Origin: Chryseobacterium sp. BLS98
GTDB taxonomy: Bacteria > Bacteroidota > Bacteroidia > Flavobacteriales > Weeksellaceae
Direction of reading: 5' to 3'
Length of the DNA stretch: 64,000 nt
NCBI RefSeq assembly: GCF_001045445.1
Contig: NZ_LFNF01000005.1
Span: 124,001 to 188,000 of the forward strand
Position numbers and translations under genes: made by a program. Shown in pieces: positions 9,769 through 18,263 of this stretch (the stretch's first letter is position 1; each line of letters opens with the position of its first letter). The notes beneath the pieces were generated by a model, which saw only the letters and a list, made by a program, of their open reading frames with translations, searched no databases and was not told the DNA's origin.

Positions 9769-9832
9769 CTCCCGCAGATTACACAGATGAATACTACGCA
9801 AACATTTGCCAGATCTGCTCAATCTGCGAGAG
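9769..9832. repeat. Intergenic inverted-repeat element (type 1)
   Basis: Two 12-nt arms, CTCCCGCAGATT at 9769-9780 and AATCTGCGAGAG at 9821-9832, pair at 11 of 12 positions. Between them are shorter GCAGA/CAGATCTG-like words. It fills most of the gap between the convergent siderophore operon and the MocR gene, ending 1 nt before the MocR stop codon. It looks like a REP-type palindromic element and may also act as a bidirectional terminator stem. Confidence 0.5.
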
Positions 9833-9833
9833 A

Positions 9834-11330
9834 TTACTTATCATCAATAAGCTTTTTCACATTTTCCGCGAAAAATCCGATACTTCTTTCCATTTCATCA
9901 GCATTGAAATTTCCGAAACCCAACCGCATCGCAGTCAGATTTTTGGTTTGATAAAGCAGCGTCTTCGGAATAAAAAGATTATCCTTTGCACAGTTTCTGC
10001 TCAACTGCATCAGATTAATCGGTACATTCCATTCCAGCCAGAAAGCAAGTCCCCCGGATGGCTTTTGAAACCGAATTAACCCTTCTAAATGCTTGTCAAG
10101 AAGTTCAGCAAAATAATCCCGTCTTTCCTGATACACCTTCAGCGATTTTTTCAGATAACGGTGGATTTCGCCTTCTTCAATCATTTCTCCCAAGGTCCTC
10201 TCCATTAAAATATCACCCTGCCGGTCTATAATTCCGAGGTATTTCCGCATTTCAGCCATCAGATTTTCTGGAGCTACAATAAAACCCGTCCTGAATCCCG
10301 GAGCCAGAGATTTGCCGAAAGAGCCAATGTAAATCACCATTCCGTTGGTATCTGCACTTGCCAAAGGAAGAATCGGACTTTTATCATAATGAAATTCGTA
10401 ATCATAATCATCTTCAAGGATTACAAAACCGTACTCATGGGCAAGATCCAGCAGCTCAAGCCTTCGCTGTGCACTCAATGCAACAGTAGTGGGATAGTGG
10501 TGATGTGGAGTAAGGTAAAGCATCCGGATTTTTTGTTTTTTACAGATTTCCCGGACACTGTCCACGATAATTCCTTCTTCATCAATAGGCATTGATAAGA
10601 TGTTCACTCCTTTTTTCTGAAAAATCATATTGACAGAAAAATAACTCAGAGCCCCTACCAATACCGTATCGCCTTCAGAAAGCAGAATTTCGGAAACAAT
10701 ATAAATACTCATTTCAGTGCTTCGGGTAATAAGAAGGTTATTCTTTGAAATAGGCAGTCCACGGGACAGATTAAGATATCTCGAAAGATGTTCTTTAAAA
10801 AACTCACTGCCGTCGTGATTGTAATGGCCCAGCATTTTCTGGTTGGATTTCCTTTTAAGAATTGAGCTATAAAATCTCGAGTGCTGGCCGATCTGCGTCA
10901 GTCTGATGTCCGGAACTCCGTCATTAAAAATATATTCACAATCCGAATGCTCAAAAGGATTGTCTAAGATATTTGAACTTTTAAATGGAAATCCTGTCAC
11001 CTGAGGATAATTCTGAAGATTGTTTTTTTCAAAATTTTTCACTTTCACAGGTTTCTCCTGATGTTCTCCGATGATAAAGGTTCCTTTGTTCGGAAGACTT
11101 TCCACCCAGCCCTGTGCGGACAATTCATCATAGACTGCAACAGCCGTATTCCGATGAATATCCAAAACCTCACTGAATGTTCTGGTTCCAGGCAATTTTG
11201 TGCCATAAGGCAAAAATCCTCTTTGAATAGCATTAATCAGTTGATTCGCAATCTGCATATAGATCGATGTTTCTGAATTTCTGTCAATTTCTATAAAACT
11301 TTCATAAGGAATTTTAACCGGACTATCCAT
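9834..11330 (-). CDS. MocR/PdxR-family regulator (GntR HTH plus aminotransferase domain)
   Basis: Transcription factor of 498 residues that fuses a winged helix to a fold-type I aminotransferase domain. The GntR-type winged helix is at about residues 15-85 (SIYMQIANQLINAIQRG, then TRTFSEVLDIHRNTAVAVYDEL and LPNKGTF). The PLP-fold domain follows from about 130 to the end, with the PLP-lysine region IYIGSFGKSLAPGFRTGFIV and DDYDYEFHY. Family members such as PdxR, GabR and TauR sense PLP or amino-compound adducts. It is convergent with the siderophore operon and divergent from the biotin cluster. Since BioF and BioA are PLP enzymes a link is possible, but it is unproven. The effector and target are unknown. 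Confidence 0.9.
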   Translation of the reverse strand: MDSPVKIPYESFIEIDRNSETSIYMQIANQLINAIQRGFLPYGTKLPGTRTFSEVLDIHRNTAVAVYDELSAQGWVESLPNKGTFIIGEHQEKPVKVKNFEKNNLQNYPQVTGFPFKSSNILDNPFEHSDCEYIFNDGVPDIRLTQIGQHSRFYSSILKRKSNQKMLGHYNHDGSEFFKEHLSRYLNLSRGLPISKNNLLITRSTEMSIYIVSEILLSEGDTVLVGALSYFSVNMIFQKKGVNILSMPIDEEGIIVDSVREICKKQKIRMLYLTPHHHYPTTVALSAQRRLELLDLAHEYGFVILEDDYDYEFHYDKSPILPLASADTNGMVIYIGSFGKSLAPGFRTGFIVAPENLMAEMRKYLGIIDRQGDILMERTLGEMIEEGEIHRYLKKSLKVYQERRDYFAELLDKHLEGLIRFQKPSGGLAFWLEWNVPINLMQLSRNCAKDNLFIPKTLLYQTKNLTAMRLGFGNFNADEMERSIGFFAENVKKLIDDK

Positions 11331-11395
11331 AATATTAAAACTGGCACCTTTTAATGGTCCGGCAATATACTAATTTTGGAGTGAATAAAATTAAA

Positions 11396-11516
11396 GTTGC
11401 GGGTTACTGGTTTCGAGATACGCGTTATTTGATTCGGAGATTGGAGGTTTTAGCCTTCTTTTAAGCATTAACTCGAATTAATATTATCCCGTATCTCGAA
11501 ACCCGAATCACGCAAC
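11396..11516. repeat. Intergenic inverted-repeat element (type 2) before the biotin cluster
   Basis: Imperfect inverted repeat with arms of about 27 nt. The core GGTTTCGAGATACG at 11409-11422 pairs perfectly with CGTATCTCGAAACC at 11490-11503. Outer parts (GTTGCG near 11396, CGCAAC near 11511) extend the match with a few mismatches. The loop is about 67 nt. It lies between the divergent MocR gene and the biotin cluster and so would be part of the bio leader or promoter region. It resembles a small non-autonomous palindromic element rather than a simple operator, because it is too long and widely spaced for one dimer. Confidence 0.55.
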
Positions 11517-11538
11517 TCGAACCAAAATTGATAAACCT

Positions 11539-12162
11539 ATGGAATTTCATCAACTGCTTGAAAAAATTGTACAGGACAGCGCAACTCACGCCAAATGGCT
11601 GAATACCCTCTCGTTTATGGAAAATGCCGGTGCCAGGAAAATTTCCAGGTGCGAGCATCCGGTTTCCGTTACGCTGATACAGCTGAAACATGCTGCTGAA
11701 GAACACCGCCATGCTTACTATCTTAAAAAACAGATCGGAAAGATAGATCCGGAGATATGCACAACCTATGAGGCAGATGAACTTCTGGCTTCCATTGCCA
11801 CCAGACAATATCTTCATTCCCTGGATATAAAGGCATGCAGGTATCTTCAGACTGTCTTTAATTTAAATAAAGAAGAGCTCAAATATGCAGCCTACCTTTT
11901 TGTGACCTATGCCATTGAAGTCCGGGCAGACGAGCTGTATCCGGTATATCAGGATATTCTGACTAAGCAATCTTCAAGGATTATGGTAAAATCTATTATT
12001 CTGGAAGAAGAGGGACACCTTGAAGAAATGATTAACCAGCTCAATGAATTTTCTGTGGAATGGCAAAAGCACGCTGAAAATATTTTGACTATAGAAAAAG
12101 AACTGAACAATCAGTGGATCAATGCTATAGCAAATGAAGTGTCACAATTGGATTATGCTTAA
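11539..12162 (+). CDS. Ferritin-like diiron protein, first gene of the biotin cluster
   Basis: All-helical protein of 207 residues with the ligand pattern of ferritin-like diiron carboxylate proteins: Glu28 in helix 1, Glu55-x-x-His58 in helix 2 (HAAEEHRHAYYL), Glu127 or Glu132 in helix 3 (YAIEVRADELYP), and Glu157-x-x-His160 in helix 4 (LEEEGHLEEM). There is no signal peptide, so it is cytoplasmic. Its stop lies 8 nt inside bioF when bioF starts at 12155, which implies translational coupling. I do not recognise a named family. Diiron proteins of this shape act as oxygenases, oxidases or iron stores. The genetic coupling suggests a role in making the pimeloyl thioester that BioF needs, since no bioC, bioH, bioW or bioI-like gene is visible; that is an inference. 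Confidence 0.7.
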   Translation: MEFHQLLEKIVQDSATHAKWLNTLSFMENAGARKISRCEHPVSVTLIQLKHAAEEHRHAYYLKKQIGKIDPEICTTYEADELLASIATRQYLHSLDIKACRYLQTVFNLNKEELKYAAYLFVTYAIEVRADELYPVYQDILTKQSSRIMVKSIILEEEGHLEEMINQLNEFSVEWQKHAENILTIEKELNNQWINAIANEVSQLDYA

Positions 12163-13255
12163 AAAATTCCGGGAAGCTCTTGACCGGAGAAAAGAAACCG
12201 GAATACTAAGAACATTAAAGCCTGAATTAAAAGGCATAGATTTTTATTCCAACGATTATCTTGGTTTGGCTAAAAATGAAGAATTGCAATGGCAACTGCT
12301 GAGCCATGTTCAGGAAAATCCTGCGTTACTCTCAGGAAGTTCAGGATCCAGGCTGATCAGCGGAAACAGCAGGATAGTGGCCGAAGTGGAGAACTATATT
12401 GCCCAACAGCATCAATATTCTGAAGCCCTGCTTTTCTACTCCGGCTACAATGCCAATCTGGCTCTGTTTTCTACATTACCAGACCGCCACGATACCATTA
12501 TTGTGGATGAACAGATCCACCGGTCAGTTCATGACGCCTGCCGAATGTCCCACGCAAAAAAAATAAAATTCAGGCATAATGATCCTGATGATCTGGAAAA
12601 TATCTTGAAAAAACAGTCCGGACAATGCTTTATAGCTATAGAAAGTCTTTATTCTATGGATGGGGATCTTGCTCCGCTTCAGGAAATAGCATCCTTAGCC
12701 AGAAAATACAATGCAGCACTGGTGGTGGATGAAGCTCATGCTTTCGGAGTTTTCGGATATGGATTGGTTGAAAATCACCAGCTGCAGGATGATGTTTTTG
12801 CAACTGTAATAACCTATGGAAAAGCTTTGGGAGCTCACGGAGCTGCTATTCTTTGCAATGCAACCGTAAAATCCTATTTAGTGAATTTTGCCTCGCCGTT
12901 TATTTATACAACATCCGCTCAGGACTTCCTGTGGCTAAGTATAAAGACAGGCTATGAACTCATAAACCAAAACCCCGGATTACAGGAAAAACTCTCTCAA
13001 AACATAAAAATCTTCAGAAATCAAAATATAGAAACCTCTTCTTCAGAAATGAGCCCGATACAAGCCGTAATAATTTCCGACAATCATCAGCTGAAAGCTT
13101 TACAGGAAGCATTATCTGCCAGAGAATTTCTGACCTATGCAGTCTACAGCCCAACGGTAAAAACGGGAACTGAAAGACTCAGGATATGCCTGCATAATTT
13201 TAATACTGAGCAGGAAATTGTTGAAATGGCGGGGATTATCAGAGGATTTGTTTGA
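12155..13255 (+). CDS. bioF: 8-amino-7-oxononanoate synthase
   Basis: PLP-dependent alpha-oxoamine synthase that condenses pimeloyl thioester with L-alanine to give 8-amino-7-oxononanoate (KAPA). Visible are the DFYSNDYLGLA-like start (IDFYSNDYLGLAKN), SGSSGSRLISGN, VDEAHAFGVFG, and the PLP lysine in ITYGKALGAHGAAIL. Starting at 12155 (MLKKFREALDRRKE) gives 366 residues and the family-like N-terminus; an in-frame ATG 21 nt upstream at 12134 is less likely. The gene overlaps the ferritin-like gene by 8 nt. The C-terminal half is slightly short but keeps RLRICLHNFN near the end. The protein is cytoplasmic. Confidence 0.95.
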   Translation: MLKKFREALDRRKETGILRTLKPELKGIDFYSNDYLGLAKNEELQWQLLSHVQENPALLSGSSGSRLISGNSRIVAEVENYIAQQHQYSEALLFYSGYNANLALFSTLPDRHDTIIVDEQIHRSVHDACRMSHAKKIKFRHNDPDDLENILKKQSGQCFIAIESLYSMDGDLAPLQEIASLARKYNAALVVDEAHAFGVFGYGLVENHQLQDDVFATVITYGKALGAHGAAILCNATVKSYLVNFASPFIYTTSAQDFLWLSIKTGYELINQNPGLQEKLSQNIKIFRNQNIETSSSEMSPIQAVIISDNHQLKALQEALSAREFLTYAVYSPTVKTGTERLRICLHNFNTEQEIVEMAGIIRGFV

Positions 13256-13340
13256 AGGTGAAAAGGCTAAGGAAGCAAAGGCAAATAGGTTGATTTGCAA
13301 ATTTGCGAATTCGCTTTTTTCACAAAACATATAACTTAAC
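13256..13340. other. Short bioF-bioD spacer with palindromic words
   Basis: The only non-overlapping gap within bioF-bioD-bioB. It contains overlapping palindromic words around 13290-13315 (TTTGCAAATTTGC and GCGAATTCGC) and no open frame. It may be a small REP-like insertion; no function is assigned. Confidence 0.3.
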
Positions 13341-13955
13341 ATGAACAAACTATTCATCACCGGTATAGGAACCGAAGTAGGAAAAACCATCTGCTCAGCT
13401 GTTTTGGTAGAATATTTTAAAGCTGATTACTGGAAACCTGTACAATCCGGAGATCTCGATTATACTGACAGCCATAAAATAGAATCCTGGACAGAAAAAA
13501 CCATCTGTCATCCCGAAATCTACCGCCTTAAGCTCGCTGCATCTCCACACCAGTCGGCAGGGGAAGAAAATATTGAAATCAAGATTGAAAATTTTAAGCT
13601 TCCCAAAACAGATAACAGTCTCATTGTAGAAGGAGCAGGGGGACTTATGGTCCCTCTTTCTGACCATGTTTTCATGATCGACCTGATTAAAAAACTGTCA
13701 CTTCCCGTTGGATTAGTGGTTCGGAATTATTTAGGGTGCATTAATCATACATTGCTCTCTATCATGGCATTATATCAAAAAGAAATTAAACTGGAATTCC
13801 TCATTCTGAACGGAACTTTTCCTCCGGATACAGAGAGAGTGATAACAGAATTTATAAAGAAAGAAACCAGGATTATCCGTATTCCTGAAATAGATCAACC
13901 TACAAAAAACAGCATTAAAGCTGCTGCAGAATATTTAACAAAAATAAATTTATGA
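13341..13955 (+). CDS. bioD: Dethiobiotin synthetase
   Basis: ATP-dependent ligase that closes the ureido ring of dethiobiotin from 7,8-diaminopelargonate and CO2. It is a P-loop protein of 204 residues with the start [18 protein letters not shown] containing GTxxGKT, the motif WKPVQSG that holds substrate, and [10 protein letters not shown]. The length is normal for BioD. The stop overlaps the bioB start by 4 nt (ATGA at 13952), so the two are coupled. It is not fused to BioA or BioC, unlike some Bacteroidota. Confidence 0.95.
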   Translation: MNKLFITGIGTEVGKTICSAVLVEYFKADYWKPVQSGDLDYTDSHKIESWTEKTICHPEIYRLKLAASPHQSAGEENIEIKIENFKLPKTDNSLIVEGAGGLMVPLSDHVFMIDLIKKLSLPVGLVVRNYLGCINHTLLSIMALYQKEIKLEFLILNGTFPPDTERVITEFIKKETRIIRIPEIDQPTKNSIKAAAEYLTKINL

Positions 13956-14950
13956 TAATGGATAAAAAAACAACCATCAGAAACAACTGGACAAAAGAAG
14001 AAATAGAAGAAATTTATCATCTGCCTCTTCTTGAACTGATTTACAAAGCATCAACAGTTCACCGTGAGTGGCATGACCCTTCAGAAGTACAGATATCAAC
14101 ATTATTATCGATTAAAACGGGAGGATGCCCTGAAGACTGCTCGTACTGCGGTCAGGCGGCTCGTTATCATACCAATATTAAAGTTCAGGCATTGCTTCCC
14201 ACAGAAACCGTTATTGCCCATGCCCAAAAAGCCAAAGACAGCGGTTCATCCCGTTTCTGTATGGCTGCTGCATGGCGTGAAGTTCGAGACAACCGTGATT
14301 TCGACAGGGTAATCGATATGGTAAAAGGAGTCAATGAACTGGGACTGGAAGTTTGCTGTACCCTTGGAATGCTTACTGAAGAACAGGCTGTCCGTCTTCA
14401 GGAAGCAGGTCTCTATGCTTACAACCATAATCTTGATACTTCCGAACAGTATTATGAAGAAATTATTTCAACCCGGACTTTTGACAACAGAATCAATACG
14501 ATCAATAACGTAAGAAAAGCCGGAATCACAGTATGCTCAGGAGGAATTATCGGGTTGGGAGAAACACACAGAGACAGAATTTCAATGCTTTTAACACTTG
14601 CAACGATGTCCAGACATCCGGAATCTGTTCCTATCAATGCACTGGCAAGGGTAGCAGGAACACCGCTTCAGGATAATGAAAAAGTGGATACCTGGGAAAT
14701 GGTAAGAATGATTGCTACAGCCAGAATTGTCATGCCTTCCTCAATGGTAAGACTCAGTGCAGGCCGCATCGAAATGAACGAAACAGAACAGGCCTGGTGC
14801 TTCATGGCAGGAGCCAATTCTATTTTTACAGGAGAAAGGGAAACCTTACTGGTAACCCCTAATCCGGGAGTTTCCGAAGACATGCAGATGCTGGAAACCT
14901 TAGGGTTAAAACCAATGAAATCAGAAGTAAAATCAACCTGTAAAATATAA
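13952..14950 (+). CDS. bioB: Biotin synthase
   Basis: Radical SAM enzyme that inserts sulfur into dethiobiotin. The 4Fe-4S ligands are the three cysteines of [14 protein letters not shown] (CxxxCxxC) near residues 55-65. Further BioB signatures are [37 protein letters not shown]-like ([16 protein letters not shown]), and VRLSAGR with the arginine that binds the 2Fe-2S cluster. It is 332 residues, or 330 if the second ATG at 13958 is used. It overlaps bioD by 4 nt. Confidence 0.97.
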   Translation: MIMDKKTTIRNNWTKEEIEEIYHLPLLELIYKASTVHREWHDPSEVQISTLLSIKTGGCPEDCSYCGQAARYHTNIKVQALLPTETVIAHAQKAKDSGSSRFCMAAAWREVRDNRDFDRVIDMVKGVNELGLEVCCTLGMLTEEQAVRLQEAGLYAYNHNLDTSEQYYEEIISTRTFDNRINTINNVRKAGITVCSGGIIGLGETHRDRISMLLTLATMSRHPESVPINALARVAGTPLQDNEKVDTWEMVRMIATARIVMPSSMVRLSAGRIEMNETEQAWCFMAGANSIFTGERETLLVTPNPGVSEDMQMLETLGLKPMKSEVKSTCKI

Positions 14951-15023
14951 ATAATGAATTTTTTAGCTTTAAGTTCACATATTTTGTCTTCAATTTCAAT
15001 ACTGATCTCTAATTTACTGGCCT

Positions 15024-16334
15024 ATGTATAATTTAAAAGAGAGAGATAAAGCCGTCAACTGGCATCCTTACACGCAAATGAAAACAGCTGGAGACGCCAT
15101 TCCTATTGTAAAAGGAAAGGGTGTTTACCTGTATGACGATGAAGGAAAAAAATATATTGATGCCGTTTCATCATGGTGGGTAACTTTACATGGACATGCC
15201 CATCCTTATATTGCCGAACGGATATCTCAGCAGCTAAATACTCTGGAGCAGGTTATTTTTGCGGGTTTTACCCATGAACCGGCTGTTCAGCTTTCAGAAA
15301 ACCTTTTAGAACTGCTTCCGGAAAACCAAAAAAAAGTTTTTTATTCGGATAATGGCTCTACAGCAGTGGAAGTAGCGTTGAAAATGGGTATCCAGTATGC
15401 TTATAATCTCGGAAAAGAAAAAACAAAAATTTTGGCTTTCAAAGAGGCATATCATGGTGACACTTTCGGAGCGATGTCTGTGAGCGGAAGAAGTGTATGG
15501 ACAAAACCTTTCGGAAGTATGCTTTTTGAAGTGGTTTTTATTGACACTCCCAATGCTGAAAATATTGAGCGCCTGAAGGCTGAAATTGAAGATATAGCAG
15601 AGGAAACGGTGTGTTTTATTTATGAGCCGCTGGTACAGGGCGCAGCCGGAATGCTGATGTATAAGGCTGAACATCTTGACGAACTCATGAAATTCTGCCG
15701 GAACAAAGAAATACTGATGATTCAGGATGAAGTTTTTACAGGTTTTGGAAGAACAGGAAAATTGTTTGCAGCTGATCATCTTACCGAAGCACCGGATATC
15801 ATGTGCTTTTCAAAAGGACTGACCGGAGGAACGATGCCTATGGGAATCACTACTTGTTCGCAGATGATTTTCAATGCTTTCCTGTCGGACGATAAGTATA
15901 AAACCCTGTTTCACGGTCATTCTTTTACTGCAAATCCTCTGGCCTGTACCGCAGCACTGGCGAGTATGGAGCTTTTGTTAAAGGAAGAAACATTAATTTC
16001 CATTGATCGTATCAGTAGTCAGCATACAGATTTTATCAAGGTTCTGGAACAGCATCCCAATGTTAGAAATGTCCGTCAGACCGGAACTATTCTCGCTTTT
16101 GAGTATAAAACAGAACAAAATACCTCTTATTTTAATGAAACCGGAAAAATTCTCTATGATGAATTTCTGCAAAGAGGAATTATTATACGTCCGCTGGGAA
16201 ATATCATTTATCTGGTTCCGCCGTATTGCATTACTTCAGAAGAACTGGATTTTATTTACCAGACGATTCTTGAAGTTCTGAGCCTGTTCGGCGAGCCAGC
16301 CCATTTCCCCATTGATGCAGCTGATCGAGGATAG
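15024..16334 (+). CDS. bioA: Adenosylmethionine-8-amino-7-oxononanoate aminotransferase
   Basis: PLP aminotransferase that converts KAPA to 7,8-diaminopelargonate using S-adenosylmethionine as amino donor. Motifs are WHPYTQMK at the start, SSWWVTLHGHAHPYI, YHGDTFGAMSVSG, QDEVFTGFGRTGKLFA and the PLP lysine in CFSKGLTGGTMPMG. It follows bioB after 73 nt. The last 15 or so residues (after about LEVLSLF) are unlike the family, and the 3' end overlaps the convergent HxlR gene by 83 nt. The catalytic body is complete, so the gene should be functional. Confidence 0.95.
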   Translation: MYNLKERDKAVNWHPYTQMKTAGDAIPIVKGKGVYLYDDEGKKYIDAVSSWWVTLHGHAHPYIAERISQQLNTLEQVIFAGFTHEPAVQLSENLLELLPENQKKVFYSDNGSTAVEVALKMGIQYAYNLGKEKTKILAFKEAYHGDTFGAMSVSGRSVWTKPFGSMLFEVVFIDTPNAENIERLKAEIEDIAEETVCFIYEPLVQGAAGMLMYKAEHLDELMKFCRNKEILMIQDEVFTGFGRTGKLFAADHLTEAPDIMCFSKGLTGGTMPMGITTCSQMIFNAFLSDDKYKTLFHGHSFTANPLACTAALASMELLLKEETLISIDRISSQHTDFIKVLEQHPNVRNVRQTGTILAFEYKTEQNTSYFNETGKILYDEFLQRGIIIRPLGNIIYLVPPYCITSEELDFIYQTILEVLSLFGEPAHFPIDAADRG

Positions 16335-16605
16335 GTCCCAATTCGCGGGCCTTATCCGTAAGCTTGTAATAAACTTCCGGAGGAAAATTGTAGACTTCAA
16401 TCCGTTGGATCATATGGTTTTCCTCCAGCTGTTTGAGCTGTTCCGAAAGTACTTTCTTTGAAACCCGAGGCATATTTCTCCACAATTCTATAAAACGGAC
16501 CTCGTCTTTTTCAAAAAGATTCTGAAAAATCAATGGCTTCCATTTTCCGGAGAGAATATCCAGACTTCTTCTGAGCCCGCAGTTTTTAAATTCTTCAAAA
16601 TTCAT
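16252..16605 (-). CDS. HxlR-family winged-helix regulator
   Basis: Small transcription factor of 117 residues with the HxlR/DUF24 signature: N-terminal Cys in KNCGLRRSLDILSGKWKPLI, then RFIELWRNMPRVSKKVLSEQLKQLEE (recognition helix) and the wing with YNFPPEVYYKLTDKARELGP. The last 15 residues read into bioA antisense sequence and look like an added tail. It is divergent from the MBL-fold gene, with a candidate operator between them. HxlR proteins often respond to aldehydes, quinones or thiol stress through the conserved cysteine; the signal here is unknown. Confidence 0.9.
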   Translation of the reverse strand: MNFEEFKNCGLRRSLDILSGKWKPLIFQNLFEKDEVRFIELWRNMPRVSKKVLSEQLKQLEENHMIQRIEVYNFPPEVYYKLTDKARELGPILDQLHQWGNGLARRTGSELQESSGK

Positions 16606-16623
16606 CCTTTATAAAATATTTAT

Positions 16624-16642
16624 GGTTAACCTTTTGGTAACC
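16624..16642. promoter_or_regulatory. Candidate HxlR operator between divergent genes
   Basis: GGTTAAC and GGTAACC form an imperfect palindrome of 19 nt, starting 19 nt upstream of the HxlR start and about 55 nt upstream of the MBL start. Position and symmetry fit autoregulation by HxlR and control of the MBL gene. Only the sequence symmetry supports this. Confidence 0.4.
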
Positions 16643-16697
16643 GTCTATTATTTAGCCTTGATTGAGCCATAGCTTTGCAAGCACAAAAGTATACAAA

Positions 16698-17462
16698 ATG
16701 AAAATAGAATTATGGCGCAATGCCACATTGCTTCTCCAGATCGGAGGAAAAAAGATTTTAATCGATCCTATGCTTGGAGAAAAAGGTTCTTTAGGGAAAT
16801 TTCCGATGACGAGTGACGAATCGGAGAACCCTCTGGTTGATCTTCCGTTCAGTGAAAAGGAATTAAAAGATAAACTGTCAACAATTGATGCTGTGGCTGT
16901 CACTCACCTTCATCCGGATCATTGGGACGAAAAAGCTATTGAGCTTCTGGATAAAAATATTCCGCTCATATGTCCGGAAAGTATTGCAGATCAGATTTCA
17001 CAATCAGGATTTACCAATATTATTCCTGTTAAAAATGCTGTTACATGGGAAAACATCAACATTTCTATAACGGAAGGTCGTCATGGAACCGGAGAAATAG
17101 GAGAGAAGATGGGAGTAGTGAATGGATTTGTGTTTAAAACGGAAGAAAAAAGTATATACATCGTTGGAGACAGTATCTGGTATGAAGGTATTGCCGCCGA
17201 AATCGAAAGACATCAGCCTCAACATATCGTAGTGGCAGGAGGTGCTGCAACCTTTGTAGTGGGAGATCCTATAATAATGACCAGCCCGGATATCGTCAAG
17301 GTTTGCAGGCATACGCCGGACGCTTCTGTTTGGGTGACTCATCTTGAGGCAGTGAGCCATTGTAAGGAAAACCGCTCATTTATTCAGGATAAAATCAATG
17401 AAAATAATCTTCAGGAAAGATGTTTTATTTTGCAGGACGGAGAGGGCCGCTCTCTTGACTGA
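16698..17462 (+). CDS. MBL-fold metallo-hydrolase
   Basis: Metallo-beta-lactamase-fold hydrolase of 254 residues, cytoplasmic. Metal-binding motifs are HLHPDHWDEKA (HxHxDH), a histidine in EGRHGTGEIG, an Asp in YIVGDSIWYEG, and a late His in WVTHLEAVSHC. The pattern is close to the UlaG/YtnP-like L-ascorbate-6-phosphate-lactonase branch, but the substrate is unknown. I chose the ATG at 16698 (MKIELWRNATLLL) because the longer frame needs a TTG start inside the promoter region. It is divergently transcribed from HxlR and probably controlled by it. Confidence 0.88.
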   Translation: MKIELWRNATLLLQIGGKKILIDPMLGEKGSLGKFPMTSDESENPLVDLPFSEKELKDKLSTIDAVAVTHLHPDHWDEKAIELLDKNIPLICPESIADQISQSGFTNIIPVKNAVTWENINISITEGRHGTGEIGEKMGVVNGFVFKTEEKSIYIVGDSIWYEGIAAEIERHQPQHIVVAGGAATFVVGDPIIMTSPDIVKVCRHTPDASVWVTHLEAVSHCKENRSFIQDKINENNLQERCFILQDGEGRSLD

Positions 17463-17519
17463 TTAGAAAGCAAATTCCTTTCCTAAATGGCGTATTTTTT
17501 GGATGTTTTTTGAAAATTA

Positions 17520-18233
17520 ATGTCTATGAAGCCACTGTTTCTTTTACAACTTAACTGGAAAGAATTATTTCTGGGCCACGAAGAATGGTCCTTTCTTTTA
17601 GAAATTATTCTCCGTACTGCCATTATGTTTCTTGCTATCATCATAGGACTCAGGGTTTTGGGTAAAAGGGGAGTGAAGCAGCTTTCTATTTTCGAGCTGG
17701 TAGTGATCATAGGGCTGGGTTCTGCTGCTGGAGATCCGATGTTTAATAAAGATGTGGGAATTATTTCTTCCATCCTTGTTTTCATAATCATTATTCTATT
17801 ATACAGCATAGTCACTTATTTCATTGGTAGAAGTAAAAAATTTGAAAAGCTGGTGGAAGGAAGTTCCATCTGCCTCATCCGGAATGGTGAATTTTCCATT
17901 GATAATTTTAAAAAGGAAAACCTGGGCAGCGATGAATTTTTCGCAGAGCTCAGGCTGAAGGGAGTTTCACAGCTGGGACAGATAGAAATGGCCATTGAAG
18001 AGATTTCCGGTGAGATCAGTGTATTTTACTATGAGGATGAAAAGGTGAAGCCGGGTCTTCCTATCATGCCTGATTCACTAAAAAATCCTTTGAAAAATAT
18101 ACAGAAAGACGGTTTTTATTCCTGCACTTTCTGTGGCCATACAGAATCAAAAACCGGAGGAAATGCCGGAAACTGTTCCAAATGTAAAAAAGATGAGTGG
18201 GTGGAAGCCAGTAACAGGAAAAGAGTAACATAA
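17520..18233 (+). CDS. DUF421 (YetF-like) membrane protein with C-terminal zinc ribbon
   Basis: Inner-membrane protein of 237 residues. Three transmembrane helices lie at about residues 25-100, including the family motif LGKRGVKQLSIFELVVIIGLGS, followed by a cytoplasmic DUF421 domain (about 115-190) with FFAELRLKGVSQLGQIEMAI. An added C-terminal four-cysteine module, CTFCGHTESK and then NCSKCKKDEW, is a likely zinc ribbon. YetF-type proteins have no firm function, though spore and membrane-stress roles are proposed. An alternative start lies 6 nt downstream (17526). The stop codon lies in the stem of the terminator shared with the convergent MFS gene. Confidence 0.88.
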   Translation: MSMKPLFLLQLNWKELFLGHEEWSFLLEIILRTAIMFLAIIIGLRVLGKRGVKQLSIFELVVIIGLGSAAGDPMFNKDVGIISSILVFIIIILLYSIVTYFIGRSKKFEKLVEGSSICLIRNGEFSIDNFKKENLGSDEFFAELRLKGVSQLGQIEMAIEEISGEISVFYYEDEKVKPGLPIMPDSLKNPLKNIQKDGFYSCTFCGHTESKTGGNAGNCSKCKKDEWVEASNRKRVT

Positions 18234-18257
18234 AGGCTATGCTTGAACATAGCCTTT
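18232..18257. terminator. Bidirectional terminator between DUF421 and MFS genes
   Basis: Perfect 10-bp stem AAAGGCTATG / CATAGCCTTT with a 6-nt loop. It overlaps the DUF421 stop codon and sits just before the convergent MFS stop. Confidence 0.75.
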
Positions 18258-18263
18258 ATCATT

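Noticed and set aside
14954-15031. 25-codon frame between bioB and bioA (MNFLALSSHIL start)
   Set aside because: Hydrophobic and overlapping the bioA start by 8 nt, but short, without family or codon evidence; chance in AT-rich DNA is likely.
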